Source: Suillus spraguei
Taxonomy: Eukaryota > Basidiomycota > Agaricomycetes > Boletales > Suillaceae
NCBI GenBank assembly: GCA_016800925.1
Contig: JABCPU010000045.1
Span: forward strand, 208,448-272,447
Reading direction: 5' to 3'
DNA length: 64,000 nucleotides
Within the stretch, counting starts at the first letter, position 1. The number at the start of each line of letters is the position of its first letter. The position numbers were made by a program, and so were the translations under genes. Of the stretch, positions 12,544 to 22,517 are shown piece by piece. The notes beneath the pieces were generated by a model that did no database searches, was not told where the DNA came from, and worked only from the letters and a program-made list of their open reading frames with translations.

Positions 12544-13889
12544 TCAGACATAACCGACGCCAGAAGGGTCGTTCACTTGGAAGAGCGCTGATAACGTAGT
12601 GTACATGAGGTTTCCAACTGCAGATGGAGTCCCGTCGTTGTTATAGAGGCACGACCCGGTTCCGACATAAGCGACGGCAGAAGCGTCGTTCGCTTGCAAG
12701 AGCGCTGGCGAAGTTGCTACAAAGGGGAAGTAAAGTTGGACGTATGATGCCCCGTCAAGGAAAGCGAACGCTTGTTGGAAGAAGGCCACCCTACAGACAT
12801 GAATGGGGTGGTAAAAGAGACACTGTATTGCAACTTACTGAGCTGCTTGACCACCTGCAGGGTTCTGAAGAGCAAACTCTGTAATGACGAGTTGATAATT
12901 CTGTGTGTTTCTGCTGTGAGATATGATACCACACACGTAAAGGAGACTTACGGGAAATTCACTGTGAGCTGATTGTACGTAGTTCTCGAATTCCGCAAAG
13001 GATGTTCTGCATTTTAAAATTCGAGTTAGATAAAGAGATGCACCAAACAAGCTCCTGCTACATACCCATACCAGTGCTGAAAAATAGAAACTTAATATCA
13101 AACAGAATAGGATGGCATACAATTACGCACCAAGTTGATGTAGTCAAAGTAGCACTGTCCTGCACAAGCGCTGATCATTTGAGAGACCCAGCTAAGACCC
13201 TGACCAGATGTTGAGCTGGAGGTGACAGCAGGGAGAGCCTTCTTGATCGCCTAAAAGCAGGGACAAATATATCATGGGTCTTGAGTAAAAATGATGCGGT
13301 AAGACCTTACCAAAGGATTGATGTATTGAATGTACCAGGAAGCGGCCTGACTCGGAGTGATGCCGTTGACATCGGGTTCGTTCAGTGTAAATACGGCTGT
13401 AATGAAACAGGTCAAACTAAGGTCTATCTACTAATAAGTGACGACGAACTAGCCCAGCCTTGTGCTGCTTGACGTGATGCCAAATCTGCGATAGGACTGG
13501 ATGAGCAGTCCAAGCAGCGCTGCATGCCGATAAAACCGAGGCCACCGTTTCCATTGGTGGAAGGCGGAGCATATGTCTCATAATCGTAACTGTTTATTGT
13601 TAGTGAGACTGCGAGCGCGAGAATTGCGCTGGCATACATTGCGACAACTTCTCCATATCCGTTGTTGAAAACACCAGGATCCCTGAAACAAGATGAGTGA
13701 GTGAACTAATGAAGCGTGAAATGTGAGCCTATGTACAGTGATCCGTCGACTGTTCGATTATTGTAAGCACAGTGCGGTTGCACTCGTAATTTGAGATAAC
13801 TCACAGTAAGTCCAACATAGGCCTCGCTTACCGGCAAGAACAGTGGTCGCAAAGAGTGCTATAACTGCAAGACTGGCGAAGGTCAGCAT
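12544..13889 (-). CDS. GH128 (Asl1-type) secreted glycoside hydrolase, copy B
   Basis: Tandem paralogue of the 10303-11655 gene, likely a secreted beta-1,3-glucanase acting on fungal cell-wall glucan. Start at 13889 with signal peptide MLTFASLAVIALFATTVLA, then GKRGLCWTY. Exon DPGVFNNGYGEVVA (13682-13638) is followed by a canonical 48-nt intron with a CTAAC branch site and CAG acceptor. Then come YDYETYAPP...GLGFIGMQRCLDC (13589-13450), TLNEPDVNGI with its catalytic-type Glu, INPL, SWVSQMISACAGQCYFDYIN, HWYG, EFENYVQSAHSEFP, VITEFALQNPAGG and a final exon from VAFFQQAFAFLDGA to GTPSAVGNLMY. After this a second, diverged copy of the C-terminal segment (ALFQVNDPSG) reads in frame to the stop. 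All exons are open; the same first-junction phase problem occurs as in copy A. Confidence 0.85.
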
Positions 13890-14774
13890 GGTCGAAAATA
13901 TGTGAGGAAGTGGCGCATACCAAGCATATTTATACTTTCAACAGATAGCCGCATCTTTAGGGAAGGCTGGGGTGGTCAGGCACGACTGCAAGCGCATATA
14001 CTTTGACGACAACGAGCGCATCAGCGTGCCAGAGCTACGACGGATATGTATCTTGAGTGACATGTGACCTGCTTGAAGAATGATACCAATGAAGGATGAT
14101 GGTTCTAGTGTATGTTTTCCATACAAACTATAATGATTACCGAACTGAGCGGGGAGAAATGTCATCTTGGCGGTAACAACAGGACCATGTGAGGGCTCTG
14201 AAACCGAGTTTCGTGTCTAGTACATTAATGTTAATCATTGACAGGGTGTTTGAGTAGGATCCTGAATTGACATGACAATTAGTACAGCGGATTAGAGTTT
14301 CGATGTCACCAGCTGCGCGAAATATAGATAGTCAGAACGAGAAATCTGATCATCGAGCGCAGGTGGCGCGGAACCTGAACGCCACAGAGTTAGACTGAGT
14401 AGTCCGGACCAAGTTAGTGTGGCTAGAAAAGTCGCGGTATAGTACCTACATTGCATCCGAACGGCATCTAACACTACCAAGTATTTGGTTCATACTGCAG
14501 ACTGTCATGCACCGACTCAAGAGGCAAGCCTGAGTACCCCCTTCGGAACCACATATTTATTTAAATTTTGAGTAAGTTTGATGTTTCAAGCTCAATTCTG
14601 TTTAAACTGGGTTGACTCAAGTCTGTTTGGTACGTCTCACATCCTATGATAGTACAACGTTGAAACGAGAACAAAGTCAGAATGTATGCAGTGCGCCAAC
14701 CAGGATGCCAGGCTCGGCATATCAGCCTCACCGATGACGTCGACCAGATATGATATCCCTTTTCCTGACCTGTG
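13890..14774. other. Spacer: GH128-B promoter and unit-2 duplication tail
   Basis: The left part repeats the upstream region of copy A, including CATATTTATACTTTC (about 13924), which serves as TATA-like promoter for copy B on the minus strand. The segmental duplication can be followed to about 14400. Beyond that the sequence is unique and without ORFs of note. The right end grades into the promoter of the secreted repeat protein. Confidence 0.5.
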
Positions 14775-14917
14775 ATTGGTCCCCCGCTGTGTCGTCAAAA
14801 CATGATAAATAGCGGTCGTCAGCCAGGACGAACACCAGTCTTCTCTCTTTCTCTCACATCGCTATCACAAATTACAATACGTTCTTTATTTTTTATATCC
14901 ACATACTATTTAGCATC
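14775..14917 (+). promoter_or_regulatory. Core promoter and leader of the secreted repeat-protein gene
   Basis: An inverted CCAAT box (ATTGG, 14775-14779) and a TATA-like GATAAATAG (14804-14812) lie 139 and 106 bp upstream of the ATG. They are followed by a CT-rich tract (CTTCTCTCTTTCTCTCACA, about 14839) typical of strong fungal transcription starts, and an A-rich leader ending TTAGCATCATGG. The tight TATA, CT-tract and ATG spacing suggests a highly expressed gene. This is inference from sequence only. Confidence 0.6.
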
Positions 14918-16791
14918 ATGGTTCAACTAGCTCCTCGCTTCGCCGCCCTCCTCACCTTTTGTTTCCTCGCGTCCGCTACTCCCGTTGTCAGTCCAAACAT
15001 GTCCGTCAGCGTAGGCTTGATCAACCCTACTCTGGGCCCTAAGGACACTCACGCTAATCACACCGGGACTACGACTACTCCAAGCCCTAATGCGACTCAC
15101 GCCAACCGCACTTCTAGGGCTGTCGCTGTTACCAACAAACACCCCGTATACGTCATCGAACAACATCCAGGTTCGCAGTCCCACGAACAGGCTCAGGGAC
15201 AAGATCCAGTATGTTGTCCAAACCTTACTGAAACCGTCATGTTACTAAATTGATGGTGCAGATTACCCCCGGTCTGCAACACGACGTTGTTTTGGCTAAG
15301 AATCCACAAGTTCAGCCTAGTCAGAGTCAAGACAAGCCAGTAAGTCGCTGCCCCTGACAAGCATCCATCTTTTCGCTGACGACTTCACAGACGCAGTCCA
15401 ATAGCGCTACTGCTAAAGCAAGTCCCTCTCAAGGCAAGGGCAAGAGGTACGATGATGGTCAGTACCACCCGAATCCTTCATACGACGACGGCCAGTACCA
15501 CCCCAACCCCACGTATAACAATGGTCAGTACACTCCTACCGCCACAGATACGACCACTCCCACCCCTACCGCGACGGATACGTCTTCTCCCACCCAGACA
15601 TATGATGACGGATTGTATCATCCCAATACATCCTATGACGATGGTCAGTACCATCCCAATACGGCCTATGACAATGGCCAGTATCATAACGCCGCCGCCG
15701 CTCCTGCGGTTCCCGGCGCAATCACATCTGTGTTGGATGTTGTACTCAAAATGACACCGACGTCCCAAACGGGCTCCACTACCCCCGCGACGACTGATTC
15801 TCCAACGACGACAGCCTCCTCCACGTCTGCAACGGAGACTGCTACTGCCACCGCCACACCTGGAACCACTTCCACGGCAGCAGCTGGCCCCACTGAAACT
15901 GCGATGCACGCCGTAGCCGGCGCTGGCAAACGCTCGGACGATGGTCGTTACCACCCTGATTCGAAGTTTGACGACGGTAGCTACCATCCCAATCCCAAGT
16001 TCGACGACGGCAAGTATCGCGTCAGTTCTACCGGAGCCAAACGTTTTGACAATGGTCAATACCACCCTGATTCGAAGTTTGACGACGGCAGCTACCATCC
16101 CAATCCCAAGTTCGACGACGGCAAATATCGCGTCAGTTCTACCGGAGCCAAACGTTTTGACAATGGCCAATACCACCCTGATTCGAAGTTTGACGACGGC
16201 AGCTACCATCCCAATCCCAAGTTCGACGACGGCAAATATCGCGTCAGTTCTACCGGAGCCAAACGTTTTGACAATGGTCAATACCACCCTGATTCGAAGT
16301 TTGACGACGGCAGCTACCATCCCAATCCCAAGTTCGACGACGGCAAATATCGCGTCAGTTCTACCGGAGCCAAACGTTTTGACAATGGCCAATATCACCC
16401 CGATTCAAAGTTTGACGACGGCAGCTACCATCCCAATCCCAAGTTTAACGACGGCAAGTATCACGCCGGTACCACCAGAAGCGACTATTCGGACGACGGC
16501 ACGTATGACGACAGTACCACCGAAGGCAACTATTCGGACGACGGCACATATGATGACAATACCACCGAAGGCAACTATTCGGACGACGGCACGTATGATG
16601 ACAGTACCACCGAAGCCAAACGTTCGGACGATGGCAAGTATCACCCCGATTCGAGATTGAACGACGGTCAGTACCATCCCGATCCCAAGTTCGACGACGG
16701 CAGGTACCACCCGGGGAAGCATAATGGGAGGAGAGGCTTGACGCATCAGGACAAGGTGCGCTCTGTTAGGAGAAGAGCCGTACAATACTAG
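14918..16791 (+). CDS. Secreted repeat protein with Kex2-type dibasic sites (candidate kexin-processed peptide precursor)
   Basis: Three exons: 14918-15208, 15262-15339 and 15391-16791. All junctions are phase 0 and canonical, giving 589 residues. A signal peptide covers about residues 1-20 (LLTFCFLASATP). A Thr/Asn-rich segment with N-glycosylation sequons (NHT, NAT, NRT) follows. Lys-Arg pairs stand at residues 141, 303, 340, 377, 414, 451 and 533. Between them are variants of an 11-residue motif, [FY]-[DN]-[DN]-G-x-Y-H-P-[ND]-x-x. Residues 303-487 are five 37-residue units, each starting KR and containing NGQYHPDSKF, DDGSYHPNPKF and DDGKYRVSSTGA. Residues 488-532 are three 15-residue YSDDGTYDD-STTEG repeats. 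The C-terminus is basic. Regular KR spacing is what fungal kexin-processed repeat proteins show (for example Ustilago Rep1 and dikaritin precursors). No UstYa/DUF3328 or tyrosinase gene is nearby, so the fate of the peptides is unknown. It could instead be a structural wall protein. Confidence 0.85.
15928..16482 (+). repeat. Five 111-bp in-frame tandem repeats
   Basis: Units start at 15928, 16039, 16150, 16261 and 16372, exactly 111 bp apart, each opening with AAACG (Lys-Arg). Units 2-4 are nearly identical at DNA level, differing at a few silent sites such as GGTCAA/GGCCAA. Unit 1 differs at its first codons and unit 5 at its end. Such uniformity implies recent expansion or gene conversion. 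Each unit encodes three sub-repeats of the DDGxYHP-type motif plus a short VSSTGA linker. Confidence 0.95.
16483..16617 (+). repeat. Three 45-bp in-frame tandem repeats
   Basis: Units at 16483-16527, 16528-16572 and 16573-16617 each encode a 15-residue acidic Tyr/Thr block (YSDDGTYDD plus [SN]TTEG/A). They lie inside the repeat-protein gene, between the 111-bp array and the last Lys-Arg site. Unit 1 begins GAC instead of AAC and unit 2 has one AAT for AGT change. Confidence 0.93.
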
Positions 16792-17618
16792 GCTTGGGAA
16801 CTTGAAGTTATAGGCGTTACCTATTGGACTTTGATGCAAATGTCACTCTTTCACATAAACATTTACGTTCTCCTATGAAGGATCAGCGTTCAGTGGGCTT
16901 TAATATTCATTGAAATCACTAGGCGTGTCCGCGACGTGAGTCTCTCAGCGTGCCTAGTGGGTTATGTTGCATCGGAGAAGACTCCGGATTTTGCCAAGCG
17001 GGAGGAATCGGACTGTCTTTTTTCTACTTTCCTTCCTCTTGCTTCTATCGTGTCTGTGCGGGATGCTTGGGCAGTAAATTGCGAAGTCTACATATAGCGG
17101 CTTTACTTTTCAACGTTGTTGGATTGGTCCTGGAAAATGTTGGAAGTCAAGCCACTGCACTGGACAGTCCAGGATCGAAAGCGCAGGCTGCGAGTCAGGC
17201 TATTTTATCTCTTCCATCATCAGTCAATCACACAATCTGAAACATTCCATCCCCTTCAACATATGACTCACAAGAATGCATTATCAAGGCTTTTAGCCTC
17301 CGTGGTTCTGCTTATGATATAAAGGTAGTGCCTTCGTGAATTGACTTGCGTCTTAGCTTCTCATGACCGCAGGCGTTTCAAAGATCCTCAAGTTACCTAG
17401 TAAATAGAGGCGGCTGCATGTTCAGATTCTCCGAGACTCTCGACCATCAAGTACTGCTACCCTGAACAACCACGGGTGAAATCAGCTTCAAACCTTGCTT
17501 TTGACGCTCGCTGTCCCACCATAATTCTTGACGGAGCCCAGTGAGTATACCATACACATTGCCCTACAAGAAGACTAGTTTACAACCACCTAATATCTAG
17601 CCGTGATTAGCGCCCGCA
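16792..17618. other. Intergenic stretch
   Basis: No supported gene. The right-hand 250 bp (about 17355-17600) is duplicated upstream of the second F-box locus at about 19715-19960, with shared landmarks GGCGTTTCA-AGATCCTCAAG and GTTCAGATTCTCCGAGACT. It is therefore the common promoter/leader of that gene pair. ORFs at 16950-17322 show no family resemblance. Confidence 0.5.
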
Positions 17619-19322
17619 ATGCACGCCTGCCTGTGTATATCAGAGATTTTGAGAATTATTTTTGCGGAAGTGACACAGGTCACGGGTAGCGACAGCGTAC
17701 AACCATCATATACCACTCTGTACCACCTGGCGTTGACGTGTCATGCTTTCCGAGGGCCGGCACTGGATCTCCTATGGCGCACATACCAACGCTGGACGTG
17801 CTTGTTCTATGCCTGCCTCAGGACGCTCGCTCTCAACCCATTCTGAGATTGACCCTGGAGAACTTCGACCAGTTCAAATTCACGCCTTCCGGAATCGCTG
17901 CAGCGTTCAAGGTGGTGGGTTAGTATTTTCTTCTTTTGAATGCAGTTCATTAATTGTTGTCGATATCAGAGGCTTATCAGACCCTTGACCGATAGTGATT
18001 GGGCTACCTTTCAAATGTATGCGCGTCGCGTGCGCTCGCTCACTTTTGAAAAAGATAATACCAAGTCGCACATGATGTTAAGAGATCATGGGCTGCACGA
18101 TAGCGCTGCGCTTGCTCTCTTGGGCTCTCCTGCTTCGCCATCCTCGCCATTTCCTCTCCTGCGCGAGCTGTACTGGAAAGACAAACGCGATGTGCTTCTG
18201 CCTTGCCTACAGCGCTGCATTTCTACGACCCTCACTCGACTAGTCATTCATTCAGAGCTTTGGCCGTCGGCTATGGTCAATCTTGTCGCAGGCCTGGGCA
18301 GGGCTTGTCCTAAGATCAAAGAATTTCGTTGTTCGATGCCGACCGCTGGTGCATGCGCCGTGCTTTCTGATTTCGTCACCTGCTGGGATGATCTGGAGAT
18401 CTTAGAGACGGGAGCAGTGAATGTGCAGGCATTGCAGCATCTTGCGTCCCTGAAACATCTGAGGGAGCTAACGATGCTCGTGCCAGAAGGTCACAGCCTG
18501 GACCTGGACCCGGCATCGACGTCTAGCGTCATGTTTTCATTAGACGAGTTCGGCATAATTGCCGCAAGCGTCGAGCTCCTTCTTACCTTTTTGACTCCCT
18601 TGCAAGTTTCCGCGAAGAGTGCGCAGTTGAACATCGACACAGCTTCGAATGTGTATTATCTCGACCAACTACTTTCCTCTCTCACAGGGCACTTCAATCC
18701 CAACGTTTTGGAATCGTTGCATGTTGGGGTGTATCGCCCCACTGACCCCGGCAATCACGCCCTTTTCGAATTGACTATTTCCGCTTTCCGAAATATCCGG
18801 GACTTCACAAAGCTCACCAGTCTCGATCTCAGTTCAATGCATGTCTCTATCACCGACGACGAAGTTCTAGACTTCGTTTCCGCTTGGCCGAAAATGGAAC
18901 ATCTTTACCTTGATACGGCCTGGGATTGGGGAGTCGCCCACTTGAAAGTGACGTTTCGCGGGCTCGCGGGCATCCTTGAGCGCTGTCCAAATCTGCGCTC
19001 CCTAGGGGTCAACCTAGATACCTCAGCTCTTCATGACTCACCTGCCTACGTTAATAGTCAATGCAATGGCATCACCGGGGAGAAAGTCACTGACCTAAAT
19101 GTTGGGTCCGCGGAATGCGACGATGTCGAGGCCACTGGCACTCTGCTAGCTAGGATGTGTCCCAACTTGATTCACATTTCTCGTGCGGGCATTAATAATA
19201 CTGATGAGGATAATCCTTCCATTCATGAAGAATGGTTACAAGGAGATGACAGATGGCAAGAGGTCGAAAATTTCATCGTTCAGAAGAGAAGTGAGCAATT
19301 GGAGCAGGAGTGTGCTTTATAG
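17619..19322 (+). CDS. F-box/LRR-type protein, basidiomycete expanded family (one frame break)
   Basis: Likely a substrate adaptor of an SCF ubiquitin ligase. The start at 17619 (MHACLCISEILRIIF) resembles the degenerate F-box that opens these proteins, followed by LYHLALTCHAFRGPALDLLW. The frame then breaks near 17780: the expected LPTLDVLVLCLPQDA continues one frame over, as if a base were missing in CGCACATACC. A 3'-exon of about 450 codons is fully open. An intron with GTGGGT..CAG ends just before RLIRPLTDSDW (about 17970). It carries leucine-rich repeats including LRELYWKDKRDVLLPCL, LEILETGAVN, LTSLDLSSMHVSI and GILERCPNLRSLGVNLD, and ends with an acidic then basic tail. The break may be real decay or an assembly error. 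The downstream copy at 19964-21662 is clearly decayed. Confidence 0.7.
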
Positions 19323-19963
19323 TTATGCAGTCGTGCCCTCATACTAATCTCCCAGTGTAGGGTTATATACCAGGGGTGTCTGATGTAGTAAAGAGTTGGT
19401 GCTACTCACGCGAACAGTTTTTTTCTTGTACAAGATAGTGATTATATTGAGCAAATGTAACCACCTTCATCCAAACATATGCATGACCGTTTTAACGTTT
19501 CAACGATCGTTGAAATCGATTGGGCCGATTAGCTTTCAGTGCGGCCGCGCCGCATGACGTTACACAATTTTGAGAACAACCACCGACCGTATTGGCTACG
19601 AACGTGCTACTTGTTGGACACGTTACTACTGATTAACCAGTAAATCGTGAGGTTTGTGGCCAATTAATTTGAATTGTATCTGAACTCTCTCACTTGTGCA
19701 GGCCTCGGAAGTCCTAGCTTCTCGCAACCGTAGGCGTTTCACAGATCCTCAAGTTGCCTAGTGAACAGTAGGCTACGTGTTCAGATTCTCCGAGACTGGT
19801 CAATCACTACCCCAAATGACCGCGACTCAGCACCCTGCTTTTTGACGTTTGTTCTATCACAATAATTTTAGTCGAGTCTGGTGAGTAACAGATTGTACCA
19901 GACACGTTGCCCCACTGGAAGACTGATTGGAATTTGTCCGACGTTCAGTTGTAATTAGTACCA
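19323..19963. other. Spacer between the F-box gene and its decayed copy
   Basis: No gene. Contains an 18-bp perfect palindrome (TTTCAACGATCGTTGAAA, 19498-19515). From about 19715 it repeats the leader region found upstream of the first F-box gene, which marks the left edge of the duplicated unit. Confidence 0.5.
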
Positions 19964-21662
19964 ATGCACGCCTGCCTGCGGATACCAGAGATTTTGATAG
20001 CCATAATTGCGGAACTGATACAGGTCACAGAGTGTCCAACCATCATTTAGCACTCTATACCACTTGGCGTTGACGTGTCGAGCGTTCCAAGATTTGGCAC
20101 TGAACGTCCTATGGGCGCACATACGAATGCCAGACAAGCTTATCATGTGGCTGCCTCAGGACGCTCGTTCTCAACCCGCAGGATTTACCTGACAAGGTCG
20201 CACCAAGTTGAAGACGTGGGGATACAGGGCGGTCAGTTTGCTGTTCTTCTCTTTTGAATGTAGTTCATGGTATATCAATTTTAGCGGCTTCTCCGACCCT
20301 TGGTTGAAGATGATTGGATTACTTTTCAAAAGTTCGGGCGTTGCGTGCGCTCGCTCACTTTCGGAGATCATGATGACCAGAATTGTCGTAAGCTGGACGA
20401 TAGCATTGCTTGCTCTTCTGCGCTCTCCTGCTTCGCCGTCCTCACCATTTCCTCGCCTCCGCGAGCTGTACTGGAAAGACAAGCGCGATGTGCTTCTGCC
20501 CTGCCTGCAGCGCTGCCTTTCCACAACACTCACTCGACTAGTCATTCATTTGGAGCTTTGGCCATCGGCTATGGTCGATCTCGTTTCAGGCTTGGGCAGG
20601 GCTTGTCCGATGATCAAAGAATTTCGTTGTTCGATGCCGACCGCTGATGTATGCTGCTTTCTGATTCCGTCACCTGCTTGAATGATTTGGAGATCTTGGA
20701 GACGGGAGCAGTGAATGCGCAGGCATTGCAGCATCTTGCGTCCATGAAACAACTGAAGGAGCTGGAGATGCTCGTGCCGGAAGGTTACAATCTGAACATG
20801 GACCCAACATCGACGTTCAGCGTCATGTTTTCGTTGGACAAGTTCGGCATAACTGCTGCAAGTATCGAGCTCCTTCTTGCTTATTTGGCACCGTTGCAAA
20901 TCTCGGCGAAGAGCGCAAAGCTGAATATCGACTTGGCTCCAAATGCAGATGATCTCAACCACCTACTTTCCTCCCTTGATGAGCATTTCCAACCCGTTTT
21001 AAAATTGTTGAGTGTTTTGGTGCATCGTCCCATCCATTTCGACGATCACACTTTTTGAACTGAATCCTTCCGCCTTCCGAAAGATCCGGGCCTTTACAGG
21101 GCTCACCGAACTCTATCTCGATTCGATCCATGTCTCTATCACTGAAGATAAAGTTCTAGACCTCGTTTCCGCTTCGCCCCAAATAGAATGTTTTTACCTT
21201 ACCACTGGCTGGGACTGGAAAGTTACCCGCACGGGATTGACATTTAGTGGGCTTGCGGGTATCCTCGAGCGCTGTCCGAATCTGCGCTCTCTGGGGGTCA
21301 ACCTAGACACCTCGTCTCTCCACGACTTGCCAGCTCATATCGATAACCAATTCACTGGCATCACCAGCGAGAAAGCGACTGATCTGGATGTTGGGTATGC
21401 AGAATGCGACAATATCGAGGCCATTGAGAGCCTGCTAGCTGGGATGTGTCCCAGCTTAATTCGGATCTCTCTCCCGTGTCCCATAGATCTAGATTCCGAT
21501 GCTTCCGGTCAGAATGAATGGTTTGAAGAGATGGATAGATGGAAAGACGTCAAGGATTTTATCGCTCGGAGGAGAATGGAGCAACTAGGACAGAACATTA
21601 ATGGTGAGTGCGCTTCATACTCACGCAGTCGTGCTCTCACATGTCCTAGCGTAGGACAATAA
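19964..21662 (+). pseudogene. Decayed tandem copy of the F-box/LRR gene
   Basis: Aligns with the 17619-19322 gene over its whole length but is broken at several places. It shares the start (MHACL-RI-EIL) and the LRR signatures LRELYWKDKRDVLLPCL, LEILETGAVNAQALQHL, LTELYLDSIHVSI and GILERCPNLRSLGVNLD. Relative to the intact copy, about four bases are missing near 20650-20656 (GCATGCGCCGTGC has become GTATGCTGC) and two near 21048-21056. Each shifts the frame. The N-terminal region around 20090-20210 is also out of frame. The last piece (21060-21662) is still open and well conserved. Confidence 0.85.
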
Positions 21663-22517
21663 TATATAAGCGGTTTGTGTTGATGCTACTTAAGTGAACG
21701 AGCCTTTTCCCCCTTGTACAAGACAACTGCCAATTGATTCTGTATATTCGAAGGAACTACTCGAGATGCATAATGGAGACATCGAACTCAACAACCATAA
21801 TGGTGTGTTACTTGTAATGTGGACATGAGACCATGTCTTCTGCCCTGTGCTCGCTGCGTCGCAATGTGGACATGAACATTTGTGTTATCGGGACATCGAC
21901 TGTCCTTAATATTCACAGCTTGGTTTATGACGACGCTTGGCGCCCAACAAGCAGGTAAACGAACCGAAACTCTTCAGTGGCTATTACAACGGGATTGCAC
22001 TAATTAGTATTGCACACGGGTTAGGATTGCTTAAACCACACAAGGTCCAGCCATATGAGTCATGTTTGCTCCAGTTCCTGAGTCCTAAGACAAACCAGCC
22101 GATTTCATTTCCGTCGTTCCTATGTATGGAAAGCCGGAACACCGTACCGTGCTCATCTATATAGGCAATGTTTATGCAGCGAGATCCTCGAGGAGAAACC
22201 ATTCTTCCGAGCGTAAGCTGATCAAGGATCTAGGGTTATTCGGACATTGGATCAGGATAGAAGTACGCCGACTCGACTAGTCATACATATGAAGGGAGAT
22301 AGTGTAGTACGTTGGTAGTACGTGTGGTAAAATATATGAGTTGACATAATAATATAACAGCATGTGCCGTTTCAGGTAACTAGTGTGCGCTCAACGCCCA
22401 CTCAATTCTCTGTCTTGTGATATGAAACACTCATCTGCGTGTGTTTTTACCTCATCAAAAGATCTTCTGATTGCGGTTACGGGGAAGGTGCCAAATCGAT
22501 ACTTCATCTGCCATAAA
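21663..22517. other. Intergenic stretch
   Basis: No supported gene. A 75-codon plus-strand ORF at 21937-22164 and its minus-strand shadow show no recognisable motif. The right end is the promoter of the DUF202 gene. An upstream in-frame ATG for that gene exists at 22383, but the sequence before 22518 does not look like protein of that family. Confidence 0.45.

Larger units (their letters stand above)
10060..14400. repeat. Tandem segmental duplication, two units of about 2.1-2.2 kb
   Basis: Unit 1 (about 10060-12270) and unit 2 (about 12300-14400) align along their whole lengths in the same orientation. Shared landmarks include TATACAGAAGCAGGCGAA (10158 and 12408), the GH128 exons, CCTTGAGAAC-type upstream sequence, GAATTGACATGACAATTAG (about 12080 and 14266) and CAGTCAGAACGAGAAATCTGA-like blocks near 12180 and 14330. 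Divergence is moderate, with many substitutions and small indels, and coding exons are better conserved than flanks. Each unit carries one complete secreted glucanase gene with its promoter. Confidence 0.9.

Noticed and set aside
15478..16398. 306-codon minus-strand ORF opposite the repeat protein
   Set aside because: Its repeats are the antisense image of the 111-bp units, and the plus strand has signal peptide, clean introns and promoter. A repeat of period 111 (divisible by 3) keeps other frames open by itself.
15928..16617. Regular repeats as a CRISPR-like array
   Set aside because: Units are contiguous in-frame coding repeats without unique spacers, in a eukaryotic gene.
15941..16660. 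239-codon plus-strand ORF in another frame of the repeat array
   Set aside because: Shadow frame of the same tandem repeat; Thr/Ile-rich, with no start context or splice support.
14918..16791. A complete dikaritin/ustiloxin-type biosynthetic cluster
   Set aside because: No DUF3328 (UstYa-like), tyrosinase or dedicated oxidase gene is visible in the window; the MFS gene 8 kb away and the dead P450 28 kb away are not enough to claim a cluster.
20171..20962. Minus-strand ORFs opposite the F-box pseudogene
   Set aside because: Antisense shadows of the LRR coding sequence, which aligns codon by codon with the plus-strand paralogue.
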